Below are positions 15,131-22,236 of a stretch of 28,725 bases of DNA, in pieces. The position numbers and the translations under genes are program-made. Source of the stretch: Bacteroidota bacterium. GTDB lineage: Bacteria; Bacteroidota; Bacteroidia; Cytophagales; Cyclobacteriaceae. Below the pieces are notes generated by a model. It made no database searches, had not been told where the DNA came from, and was given only the letters and a program-made list of their open reading frames with translations. Numbering within the stretch: position 1 is the first letter of the stretch; every line of letters starts with the position of its first letter. The stretch lies in NCBI GenBank assembly GCA_023393375.1, contig JAEWLI010000036.1:1-28725 (forward strand), written 5' to 3'.

Positions 15131-16207
15131 TCACCAGGTATTCAAATAATCTGTTAATATCTCGATTTGTTCTTTGGAATGTGCTGGATAGTTGCCAATT
15201 CGGATATGTTTAAATTTATATTTATCATAACCAGCACCCAAAATCATCCCTTTTTTAGCAAATGTAGAAATAATCTCATTCGAAGGCATCACTGTTTCTG
15301 CTGTAATGATGGTTTTAGAACGGTATTTTTTTTCTTTCACAAAACAGTTTAATTTGGGATGGTTTTCAAGCGTGTGGTATAAAAGTGCTGCTTTGTAATC
15401 GGTCTCCCTCCTGATTTGATCAATTCCTTTCAAGAGCATGTCCTCTGTTACCTTCGATAATAGGTAAATCCCGAGAATATTTGGTGTTTCAGGTGTCTGG
15501 TTTTTCAACGCTTTCAAATAAAACCGGTCAAGAGAATGATAACCATGAGCAATTTTGTCATTTTTAATATTTGCCTGGGTTTTTTCTATACAGTTCTGAT
15601 TTACCAGCCACACTGCAAGGCCGGCAGGTAATCCAAACCCATATTGGACCGAAAAGAAGAGGGAATCAATTTGACTGTAATCAAAATTAACATATGGCAA
15701 TGCAGATGCAGCATCTACTACCAATAGTTTCTCAGGAAATGCAGCCTTGATTTGGTATATTTCATCTAACGGATAAGCTAATCCGGAACTGGTTTCATTT
15801 TGGGTGATGGTGATGAGATCAAAAGAATCGGAAACCAAAAGCTTTTTCAAGTTAGGGCTTTGATGAGACGCAATTTCTAGTTTTTTAGATTGTTTCCCCA
15901 TTTGGTTAGCCACTTGAAAAAAACGGTTGGCAAAAGGGCCATTTACTATATGAAAAGAATAAGAATTGACTAGGTTCAACATGATTTTTTCCATGGTCTC
16001 CGTGGAAGAATGCGTAAAAAGAATGGTGAATTCTTCGGGGATCCCCAACAGTGCTCTTAAATTTTCCACAGTTTTACTGTAAATCTTTTCAAAAGTTTTA
16101 CTTCTATGAGAAATACTGAGGATATCATCTTTTATGGCTTGTTTAATATGGTCAGGTACCGTAAAGTAAAGTTCTGAAGGCCCTGGTGTAAAATATATGT
16201 TCTTCAT
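15131..16207 (-). CDS. Class V aminotransferase homologue lacking the PLP lysine
   Basis: A 358-aa fold-type I protein resembling phosphoserine aminotransferases. It starts with FTPGPSELY (6-14), has HSSTETME (66-73), NETSSGLAYP (137-146) and the PLP-ring aspartate in VVDAASALP (Asp165). The segment that normally carries the Schiff-base lysine (S-x-Q-K-G-F-G-L-P-A-G) reads FSVQYGFGLPAGLAV, with Tyr189 in place of Lys. The codon is TAT, more than one base from either Lys codon, so a single read error is an unlikely cause. The rest of the frame is intact and full length. It may be a non-transaminating relative or use another residue; if it were SerC it should be inactive. It is the first of a possible leftward group with the acylase gene 128 bp downstream. 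Confidence 0.8.
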   Translation of the reverse strand: MKNIYFTPGPSELYFTVPDHIKQAIKDDILSISHRSKTFEKIYSKTVENLRALLGIPEEFTILFTHSSTETMEKIMLNLVNSYSFHIVNGPFANRFFQVANQMGKQSKKLEIASHQSPNLKKLLVSDSFDLITITQNETSSGLAYPLDEIYQIKAAFPEKLLVVDAASALPYVNFDYSQIDSLFFSVQYGFGLPAGLAVWLVNQNCIEKTQANIKNDKIAHGYHSLDRFYLKALKNQTPETPNILGIYLLSKVTEDMLLKGIDQIRRETDYKAALLYHTLENHPKLNCFVKEKKYRSKTIITAETVMPSNEIISTFAKKGMILGAGYDKYKFKHIRIGNYPAHSKEQIEILTDYLNTW

Positions 16208-16740
16208 TTCGGTACGCTATAATTGTACTAAAAATTATCAGGTATTATTTTGGCAAAAAATTACTTCTATCTTTTGCTTTATGCAAGTGATTTCTAAATA
16301 ATTCTTTCTTCTTAAAATTTTTAATTATAATTTTGAATCATCACTGAAAGAATTTCGTTGAACTGATTAAAGACATAGTTCTTTTACATGGTCGAAAATA
16401 AATATTAAGAATACACCAATAGAGGGTCGGATTTGTTTGTTGAACCTAACATTATAATGATTACCGGGTGAAATTCTGATTCAAAATTGGGCCTCACCCC
16501 GACTTGTCGGGGCCTTGGTAAAACAGGGTTAACAGGGGATCTTTGCGAATTGGAATAGCTCAAATCCTTTTTATTCGGGGTTTCAATAGACCTTCGGACT
16601 CTATTGGTTTTAGCCTTTGGATTTTTCCAAAGGCTTTTTTTCTGCATTTTCTGAATTGAGAAGGAGGAATGCATAAAAGAATTTAATTTTAAAACATTTC
16701 GGTATTAAATCAATTATATCCATCATTACATATCATTTCT
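16208..16740. other. Gene-free stretch with hairpins, possible noncoding RNA
   Basis: No convincing gene in 533 bp. From the middle on it holds three successive stem-loops: CCCCGA-CTTG-TCGGGG (16497-16512), CAATAGA-N9-TCTATTG (16584-16606, with a TTCG loop) and the T-tailed terminator at 16612-16641. There is no rightward gene before that terminator, so a rightward noncoding transcript starting at about 16400-16550 is possible. GCTCAAATCC at 16558-16567 faintly recalls a tRNA T-loop, but no cloverleaf can be drawn. Confidence 0.4.
16612..16641 (+). terminator. Strong intrinsic terminator without an obvious upstream gene
   Basis: AGCCTTTGGA-TTTT-TCCAAAGGCT has a perfect 10-bp stem followed by a T-run to 16641. 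It would stop rightward transcription, yet the nearest gene to the left is on the other strand. Confidence 0.85.
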
Positions 16741-17322
16741 ATGAATCAAAAAACAAATAGTAAACCAGAGCCTGATTTTACCATGGCTTTAGGTTCGAAC
16801 GGGTTAACTACAGCTGGTACATTTTTTCTGATCCTTTCCTTGATATTTATAGGATTTCTTTCTTATGCTTTCGTGGTATTGATTAAAAATATGGAGGTTA
16901 TTAATACTCAACTGCTGTCAGCTTTTACCATCGTTGGCATAGTGCTTATTGCCAGTATCGTATTATTCCTGATTACTTATTCATTAAGTTTTGAAGTACA
17001 GCATATCACGATTTCTCAGGGGCAAGTATTAATAAAAAAGATAAGGCCATTATGGCCTGGCATCAATAAGACAGTAAATCTTGATCAGGTGGAAGGATTT
17101 GTGGTAGAAAAGTTGGGGTTTAATTTCATGAATGTTTGGTATGCCTTTTTGTTCCATAAAGATTTTGGTGCGGATGAAGTAGAAAATTTTATTTCCCCTC
17201 ATGTTCGCTTATCTGATCATCGTATTTCCTTCTTTGAATATGCTGACGATTCTTCCAAAAAGAAGGTTATTGAAGGATTAAAGAGTAAGAATGGGATTAG
17301 TAAAACAAACGGATTAAGTTAA
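16741..17322 (+). CDS. Two-helix membrane protein, unknown function
   Basis: A 193-aa protein with a soluble N terminus of about 25 residues, two transmembrane helices (about 27-48 and 59-82) and a cytosolic C-terminal half rich in beta strands (HITISQGQVLIKKIRPLWPG, residues 90-109). Two N-terminal helices followed by a strand-rich domain recall bacterial PH-like membrane proteins, but no diagnostic motif is seen. It stands alone on this strand. A partial inverted repeat ATGAAGTGG...CCACTTCAT (about 17324-17374) after the stop has no T-run. Confidence 0.65.
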   Translation: MNQKTNSKPEPDFTMALGSNGLTTAGTFFLILSLIFIGFLSYAFVVLIKNMEVINTQLLSAFTIVGIVLIASIVLFLITYSLSFEVQHITISQGQVLIKKIRPLWPGINKTVNLDQVEGFVVEKLGFNFMNVWYAFLFHKDFGADEVENFISPHVRLSDHRISFFEYADDSSKKKVIEGLKSKNGISKTNGLS

Positions 17323-17393
17323 AATGAAGTGGAGGCTAACTAACTCCTCATCCATCATTTTGCCCCCCACTTCATGTTATATTTAGGATCACG

Positions 17394-17555
17394 TTACCTT
17401 TTTGCCAATCCAAGGATCAACACTACTAAAAAGACAACTACAAAAATAAAAAACAATATTTTAGCTATTGCAGCTGCACCTGAAGCAATACCACCAAAGC
17501 CAAATATGGCAGCAACGATGGCTATGATAAAAAATATAAGCGCATAACGTAGCAT
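17394..17555 (-). CDS. DUF1328 (YtjA-like) two-helix mini membrane protein
   Basis: A 53-aa frame, ATG at 17555 and TAA at 17394-17396. It reads MLRYALIFFIIAIVAAIFGF, then GGIASGAAAIAKILFFIFVV, ending LILGLAKR. The start LRYAL.F, the central FGFGGIA.GAA..AK patch and the final helix are the pattern of the small DUF1328/YtjA family. Function of the family is unknown; such genes are often found with other stress-related small membrane proteins. The YvlD-like gene upstream on the same strand fits that picture. A Crp/Fnr-type palindrome lies 116-131 bp upstream. Confidence 0.8.
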   Translation of the reverse strand: MLRYALIFFIIAIVAAIFGFGGIASGAAAIAKILFFIFVVVFLVVLILGLAKR

Positions 17556-17670
17556 AATATTAGAATTTAGGTTAAAAAATTATTTTCACTTTATATTTGA
17601 AAAAATCGAGCCATACCTTGAAAATCCAATTTTTGCAAGTGATAGAATAAAAAGTGGGGAAGTTTTTTTA

Positions 17671-17686
17671 CATGATGTAGATCATC
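17671..17686. promoter_or_regulatory. Possible third Crp/Fnr-type palindrome
   Basis: CATGAT-GTAG-ATCATC contains ATGAT-N4-ATCAT, as in the two nitrogen-oxide sites, but its outermost bases do not pair. It is upstream of the DUF1328 gene. No good TAnnTTTG element is found at the expected distance, so a chance match is possible. Confidence 0.4.
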
Positions 17687-17712
17687 CCCACATTTTCAGG
17701 CCCTTGGGCGCT

Positions 17713-18078
17713 CTAACTGGCCGAAAATAATATCCAGTCGACAAGAGTGCCCGCTATAGCAATTATGATGGCCAACCACAATGATGGTAGAAATCCTTTG
17801 GTATTGAATCCCTTGCTAAACTGATCAGTGATCTCAATAACCACTGCATTAGCAATTGTTCTGGTAATGATACCCAAACCTAGGAAATAGAAAATACCGA
17901 GCGTCATTACATTTAAAACAAAAGTGATTAGCCACCCGATAAAAAAACTCAAAACGCCAATGATCAATGCCACCATTAGCGCAGTCCGAAAATTCCTGAC
18001 TTGAACTGATGTCATGGCTTTTGACGTCAGGTAAACTACTACAGCATCAACAACGATATGTACTAACCAAATTATCAT
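17713..18078 (-). CDS. YvlD / phage holin superfamily IV-like membrane protein (PF04020 type)
   Basis: A 121-aa protein with four hydrophobic helices (about 3-20, 31-53, 56-80 and 96-117). The topology, the motif GIFYFLGLGIITRTIANAVV around 62-81 and the length match the PF04020 family of four-helix proteins such as YvlD. The holin name comes from topology only; in bacterial chromosomes these are envelope proteins of unknown role, and nothing nearby suggests a prophage. It is 157 bp upstream of the DUF1328 gene on the same strand. Confidence 0.75.
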   Translation of the reverse strand: MIIWLVHIVVDAVVVYLTSKAMTSVQVRNFRTALMVALIIGVLSFFIGWLITFVLNVMTLGIFYFLGLGIITRTIANAVVIEITDQFSKGFNTKGFLPSLWLAIIIAIAGTLVDWILFSAS

Positions 18079-18147
18079 ATTTGAAGAATTTAATTTCCAT
18101 AATCAACTTATCAGCAGCAATATTGTTACTCGATACCTGATAGAAAT

Positions 18148-18185
18148 AAAAAAAGGTCTGAACACCCTAAATTGATATTCAGACC
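18148..18185 (-). terminator. Intrinsic terminator after the glycosyltransferase gene
   Basis: On the reverse strand GGTCTGAA-N15-TTCAGACC (18155-18185) is followed by seven Ts. It lies 24 bp after the stop of the glycosyltransferase gene. Confidence 0.85.
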
Positions 18186-18209
18186 TGCGATCATGAAAAT
18201 TTAATTGGT

Positions 18210-19256
18210 TTATACCAGCATTCCTTCTTCCTTTGGTAGGATCTTTTTTGCCGGGGGTAATAGTTTTTGATAAACCTCTTTATACATTTCGGCGATTTCA
18301 GTCCAACTATGGATTTTAAAGGTGGGTTGATCTCTTTTTTCCGCAATATCAAAAAATTCTGCAAGTTGTTGAACCGCTTTCTTTGATTGCTCGACGTCAC
18401 AGTGATATAAATCTGTGGGATCGGTATATGCTTTCGCCCATAGCATGTTGGGCAGTAACAAAGGTAAACCCAATGAACCGGCTTCATATACAGCGATACA
18501 TCCACTCTCAGCTGTACTTAATAAAACAAAACCTGAAGCATGATTTAATGCGCTCATTTTTGTGGTTTCGTCTGCAAAACCTAAATAGAAAACGTATTTA
18601 TTATCAATTTGACCTTTAAACTGCTTGTAATAGGGATTGCTCTCTTCGCCCGGACCTATAAAAACCACAGGTATCTTTGCTGCTTTGGCGTATTGTGCCA
18701 GTAGCAATGGCCTTTTACGCGGGACTATGGATCCTACAGACACAAGGTATTTTGATGGTAAACCTGGTAATTTGGAGAAGCCGGATATATTTTTGGGCAT
18801 ATTAAATGCATGAGGAATAATATGTGTTTTATTTTTATTCACCTGAAACATATTAATCGCACTAAGCCAATCGTATTTATGCATATATACTAGGGCATCA
18901 TATTTGTTCAAGCTGCTGCCATCAAATTTTCCTCTAATCTGATGGGGTAAATAATTATTCACCATTTTCATCTTCAGCCCAAAAAAATACTTTTGAAAAG
19001 CGGTCATATTAGTATGCACATCCATCACTTGGGTCAGGACAATCTTTTTATTCTTTTGCTTTACCTGATCAATTAAATAAGGTGCCCGGTAACCAAAAAA
19101 ATGAGCAATATCGAATGTTTGATCAGGATCCCACCATCTTGCGTATTCAACCTCCACCCCCACTTTTGGAAGGTGTTCATAAAGCATCTGCACTTGTTTT
19201 TGTTTGCCACCTGGTGTCAGGTAAGCCTGTGTGGTATCAAATAATAGTACTTTCAT
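18210..19256 (-). CDS. GT4-type (group 1) glycosyltransferase
   Basis: A 348-aa cytosolic GT-B enzyme. The N-terminal acceptor domain starts MKVLLFDTTQAYLTPGGKQK, with the glycine turn usual for GT4 enzymes. The donor domain begins around residue 165 (KYLVSVGSIVPRKRP). The nucleotide-sugar motif EX7E is seen as ESGCIAVYE (250-258), followed by AGSLGLPLLL. Such enzymes move a sugar from a nucleotide donor to a glycan or lipid; donor and acceptor cannot be told. It is a lone gene ended by a clear terminator, not part of a visible polysaccharide cluster. Confidence 0.85.
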   Translation of the reverse strand: MKVLLFDTTQAYLTPGGKQKQVQMLYEHLPKVGVEVEYARWWDPDQTFDIAHFFGYRAPYLIDQVKQKNKKIVLTQVMDVHTNMTAFQKYFFGLKMKMVNNYLPHQIRGKFDGSSLNKYDALVYMHKYDWLSAINMFQVNKNKTHIIPHAFNMPKNISGFSKLPGLPSKYLVSVGSIVPRKRPLLLAQYAKAAKIPVVFIGPGEESNPYYKQFKGQIDNKYVFYLGFADETTKMSALNHASGFVLLSTAESGCIAVYEAGSLGLPLLLPNMLWAKAYTDPTDLYHCDVEQSKKAVQQLAEFFDIAEKRDQPTFKIHSWTEIAEMYKEVYQKLLPPAKKILPKEEGMLV

Positions 19257-19496
19257 TTACATAGCGGTTAAAAAATAAAAAATATATCGCCTTCAAAATT
19301 ACAATTTATTTTACATAAGTGTCCAAATATTGCAAAAAAAATAATTATATTCTTCTTTTGCATCATTGAAGCAGGTTTTTGCATTGTTATATTGTAACTA
19401 ACCCAAGTACCAAAAACGTAAATCTACACAAGATGTTTTGAGTGCCAATCTATTTTTATTTTTAAATATTTGTTATTGTCTTATTCTCAACAGGTT

Positions 19497-19519
19497 AATA
19501 TGAAAATATTTTTCATATT
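19497..19519. promoter_or_regulatory. Perfect 23-bp palindrome upstream of proBA
   Basis: AATATGAAAA-TAT-TTTTCATATT has perfect 10-bp arms around a 3-base centre. It lies 72 bp before the predicted -7 element of proB and 112 bp before the ATG. No T-run and low GC make a terminator unlikely, so a regulator site is more plausible. Confidence 0.5.
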
Positions 19520-19591
19520 TTATAATTGAGAATCCGAGATACTAATTGATATTTTTACGGTGGAATAATCTGTGAATTAATTATATCTCAG

Positions 19592-19599
19592 TAATTTTG
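19592..19599 (+). promoter_or_regulatory. Predicted -7 element of the proBA promoter
   Basis: TAATTTTG matches TAnnTTTG. It predicts a start near 19603, just before the in-frame TTG at 19605, and favours the ATG at 19632 as the proB start. Confidence 0.6.
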
Positions 19600-19631
19600 C
19601 CCGATTGTCTGAGTATGGGCAAAATGGATAT

Positions 19632-20711
19632 ATGCAAATTAATTCAGTTAAAAGAATTGCGGTAAAGGTGGGGTCCAATGTATTGGCTGATGAAAAAGGT
19701 CTGTTAAATAACCCTTTGATCTGTCACCTTGTAGAACAAATTGTCGCATTAAAAAAACAAAATATTGAAGTCGTGTTGATTTCATCAGGTGCGGTGGCTG
19801 CCGGAAGGAGTATGGTGAAGATCCCGGAAAAGTTTGATACTGTCTCTGCAAGACAGGCATTATCTTCTGTCGGTCAGGTTAAATTAATGAACACGTGGGC
19901 GCATTATTTTGAGATAGAAAATTATCTGTGTTCTCAAATACTGGTTACAAAGGAAGATTTTCGTGACAGGATCCATTATTTGAACATGAAAAATTGCTTT
20001 ATGGCATTATTGCAAAACAATATTATACCTATAGTAAATGAAAATGATGCAGTTTCCGTCACTGAATTAATGTTTACTGACAATGATGAATTGGCAGGGA
20101 TGGTGGCTTCTATGATAAATGCCGATGCATTGTTTATCCTTACCAATGTAAATGGCGTATACAAGGGTGATCCTGCTCTAGCAGGTAGTGAGATCATCTC
20201 TACAATAAAAGCAGACGAGATCGACTTTTCCGAATTTGTTTCAACAAAAAAATCTAATTTTGGCCGTGGTGGCATGATAACCAAATGCAATATCGCCAAA
20301 AAGGTTTCCCAATCCGGTATGCATGTGTTTATCGCAAATGGGGCTAAAGAAAATACCTTGATCAACCTTCTGAACGGTGAACCTGAAGGGACTCATTTTT
20401 TACCTGTAAGGACTACTACTAATCTGAAAAAGTGGATAGCTTATTCTGAAGGGTTTGCAAAAGGAGCAGTTTATGTAAATATCGGTGCTAAAACCGCTTT
20501 GTTATCAGCCAAAGCTACTAGCGTGCTTCCCATTGGAGTGGTAAAAATAACAGGGCAGTTTAAAAAAGGTGAAATCGTAAAAATATTTGACGAACAGGAT
20601 AATTACATAGGATTAGGCAAAGCAGAATATGGGTTTGAAAAGGCACTGGAAAAATTGGGCCAAAAAAACCAAAAACCCCTGGTGCATTATGATTACCTGT
20701 ATTTAATTTAA
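19632..20711 (+). CDS. proB: ProB, glutamate 5-kinase
   Basis: A 359-aa enzyme phosphorylating glutamate, the first step of proline synthesis in the cytosol. The amino-acid kinase domain (about 5-255) shows KVGSNVL (12-18), SSGAVAAG (51-58), NENDAVS (about 140-146) and the GRGGM nucleotide loop (about 214-218). The C-terminal PUA-like domain runs from about 275 (AKGAVYVNIGAK) to the end. The start is set by the promoter element at 19592-19599. proA follows after 31 bp, the standard proBA order. No proC is in the window. Confidence 0.95.
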   Translation: MQINSVKRIAVKVGSNVLADEKGLLNNPLICHLVEQIVALKKQNIEVVLISSGAVAAGRSMVKIPEKFDTVSARQALSSVGQVKLMNTWAHYFEIENYLCSQILVTKEDFRDRIHYLNMKNCFMALLQNNIIPIVNENDAVSVTELMFTDNDELAGMVASMINADALFILTNVNGVYKGDPALAGSEIISTIKADEIDFSEFVSTKKSNFGRGGMITKCNIAKKVSQSGMHVFIANGAKENTLINLLNGEPEGTHFLPVRTTTNLKKWIAYSEGFAKGAVYVNIGAKTALLSAKATSVLPIGVVKITGQFKKGEIVKIFDEQDNYIGLGKAEYGFEKALEKLGQKNQKPLVHYDYLYLI

Positions 20712-20742
20712 TCAAATTGTAATAACTTAATAGCAATTGACA

Positions 20743-21987
20743 ATGCAAAATATTTTTTATGAAGTACAAAAAGCCAGCCGTGAATTAAATCTATTGAATG
20801 ATGTTGAGATAAAGCAGGTACTTCAAGATTTAATCACTATCACAAGAGGTAATTATGAACATATTTTAGCCGAAAATAAAAAAGACCTTGACCGAATGGA
20901 TCCCGACGATCCAAAGTATGATCGGCTAAAATTAACCAGTGACCGTTTGGATGGGATAGTAGGAGATATAAAAAATGTTTCTGAGCTTGTATCACCGCTT
21001 GGGAAGACTTTGTCCCGAAAAAAATTGCCCAATGGAATGGAACTGACTAAAGTTACTGTACCACTTGGTGTAATAGGAATTATCTATGAAGCTCGTCCCA
21101 ATGTCACTTTCGATGTGTTTTCACTCTGCATAAAGTCAGGCAATGCCTGTATTTTGAAAGGTGGCAGTGATGCCCGGTATTCCAATGATGCTATTATAAG
21201 CCTCATTCATCAGGCTTTAGAAAAAAATGGGATCAATAGTAATGTAGCTTGTCTGTTAGAACCCACTCATGATGCCACTGCCCAACTATTAAATGCAGTT
21301 GGTTATGTAGATATCATTATCCCCCGTGGTAGTCAACGGCTGATTGACTTTGTTCGTCAGAATGCCAAAGTCCCCGTTATAGAAACAGGAGCGGGAATTG
21401 TACATACGTATTTCGACAAATACGCCGATTTGGATAATGGCATCAAAATCATTAACAATGCCAAAACCAGAAGGGTGAGTGTTTGTAATGCATTGGATTG
21501 TCTGATTATTCATGAAGAACGACTTGAAGACCTCCATTACATCACGGAACCTTTACAAGCTTCTAATGTACTTATTTATGCAGATGAAAAGGCTATAAAA
21601 TACATAAAAGGATTTTACCCTGATAATATGTTGTTTCCGGCTCAACAGGAACACTTTGGAACCGAGTTTCTTGATTATAAGCTTTCAGTGAAGACAGTAA
21701 AAAATATGGATGAAGCACTGGAACATATTGCAAAATATAGTTCAAAGCACAGTGAAGCGATAATTTCGGAAAATGAACTTAATATTAACCGTTTTTTAAA
21801 AAGTGTTGATGCGGCGGCTGTTTATGCCAATGCCTCTACTGCCTTTACTGACGGTGCGCAATTTGGTCTTGGAGCAGAAATTGGGATCAGCACACAGAAA
21901 CTTCATGCCCGTGGCCCCATGGCTTTGGAAGAGCTGACCAGTTACAAGTGGTTGGTAAAAGGTAACGGAAATGTAAGAGTACCTTAA
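20743..21987 (+). CDS. proA: ProA, glutamate-5-semialdehyde dehydrogenase
   Basis: A 414-aa NADPH-dependent enzyme reducing glutamyl 5-phosphate, the second step of proline synthesis. The aldehyde dehydrogenase fold is visible: VPLGVIGIIYEARPNVT (106-122), CILKGGSDA (136-144) and the catalytic cysteine in TRRVSVCNALDC (Cys248). The C-terminal AFTDGAQFGLGAEIGISTQKLHARGPM stretch is typical of ProA. The ATG at 20743 is used rather than the in-frame TTG two codons earlier. A bidirectional terminator follows at 22000-22046. Confidence 0.96.
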   Translation: MQNIFYEVQKASRELNLLNDVEIKQVLQDLITITRGNYEHILAENKKDLDRMDPDDPKYDRLKLTSDRLDGIVGDIKNVSELVSPLGKTLSRKKLPNGMELTKVTVPLGVIGIIYEARPNVTFDVFSLCIKSGNACILKGGSDARYSNDAIISLIHQALEKNGINSNVACLLEPTHDATAQLLNAVGYVDIIIPRGSQRLIDFVRQNAKVPVIETGAGIVHTYFDKYADLDNGIKIINNAKTRRVSVCNALDCLIIHEERLEDLHYITEPLQASNVLIYADEKAIKYIKGFYPDNMLFPAQQEHFGTEFLDYKLSVKTVKNMDEALEHIAKYSSKHSEAIISENELNINRFLKSVDAAAVYANASTAFTDGAQFGLGAEIGISTQKLHARGPMALEELTSYKWLVKGNGNVRVP

Positions 21988-21999
21988 TATTTATCATAA

Positions 22000-22046
22000 G
22001 AAAAATAAATCCATTAACCATTTTTGTCTTTATGGATTTGTTTTTC
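22000..22046 (+). terminator. Intrinsic terminator after proA
   Basis: AAATCCAT (22007-22014) pairs with ATGGATTT (22032-22039). Outer A and T runs also pair, and the stem is followed by GTTTTTC. It could work in both directions. Confidence 0.7.
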
Positions 22047-22236
22047 TCATGATTTGGTGTGCAAATAACGACATTTAGTAAGCAGAATTCTAAATTTGTT
22101 GCAATAATTAAATTCCAACGTGAGGTTATTGATTTACATTCATACCATATGAATTGATTTCATATTGTTTTACCATCAACATATTTCTTATTTTCGCAAC
22201 TTCTAAGAAATTACCCCGAACCAACAACTAGTTAGA

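Larger units (their letters stand above)
19257..19631. other. Intergenic region between the glycosyltransferase and proB
   Basis: This 375-bp, very AT-rich stretch holds no gene. It contains a perfect 23-bp palindrome (19497-19519) and the proB promoter element (19592-19599), listed separately. No riboswitch or further repeat was recognised. Confidence 0.5.

Noticed and set aside
16541..16610. Degenerate tRNA
   Set aside because: Only a T-loop-like GCTCAAATCC is present; acceptor, D and anticodon arms cannot be paired.
16405..16674. Leftward 89-codon open frame
   Set aside because: Arg/Pro-rich composition without a fold, running through hairpins and a terminator; it looks like a chance frame in noncoding DNA.
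17713..18078. Prophage holin
   Set aside because: The match is to the four-helix YvlD-type family; no lysis or phage genes are nearby.
18191..18505. Leftward 104-codon open frame
   Set aside because: It is a shadow in another frame of the glycosyltransferase gene, which has clear GT4 motifs.
22000..22236. Cobalamin riboswitch before the BtuB-like receptor
   Set aside because: No B12-box-like sequence or suitable pairing was found in the region.
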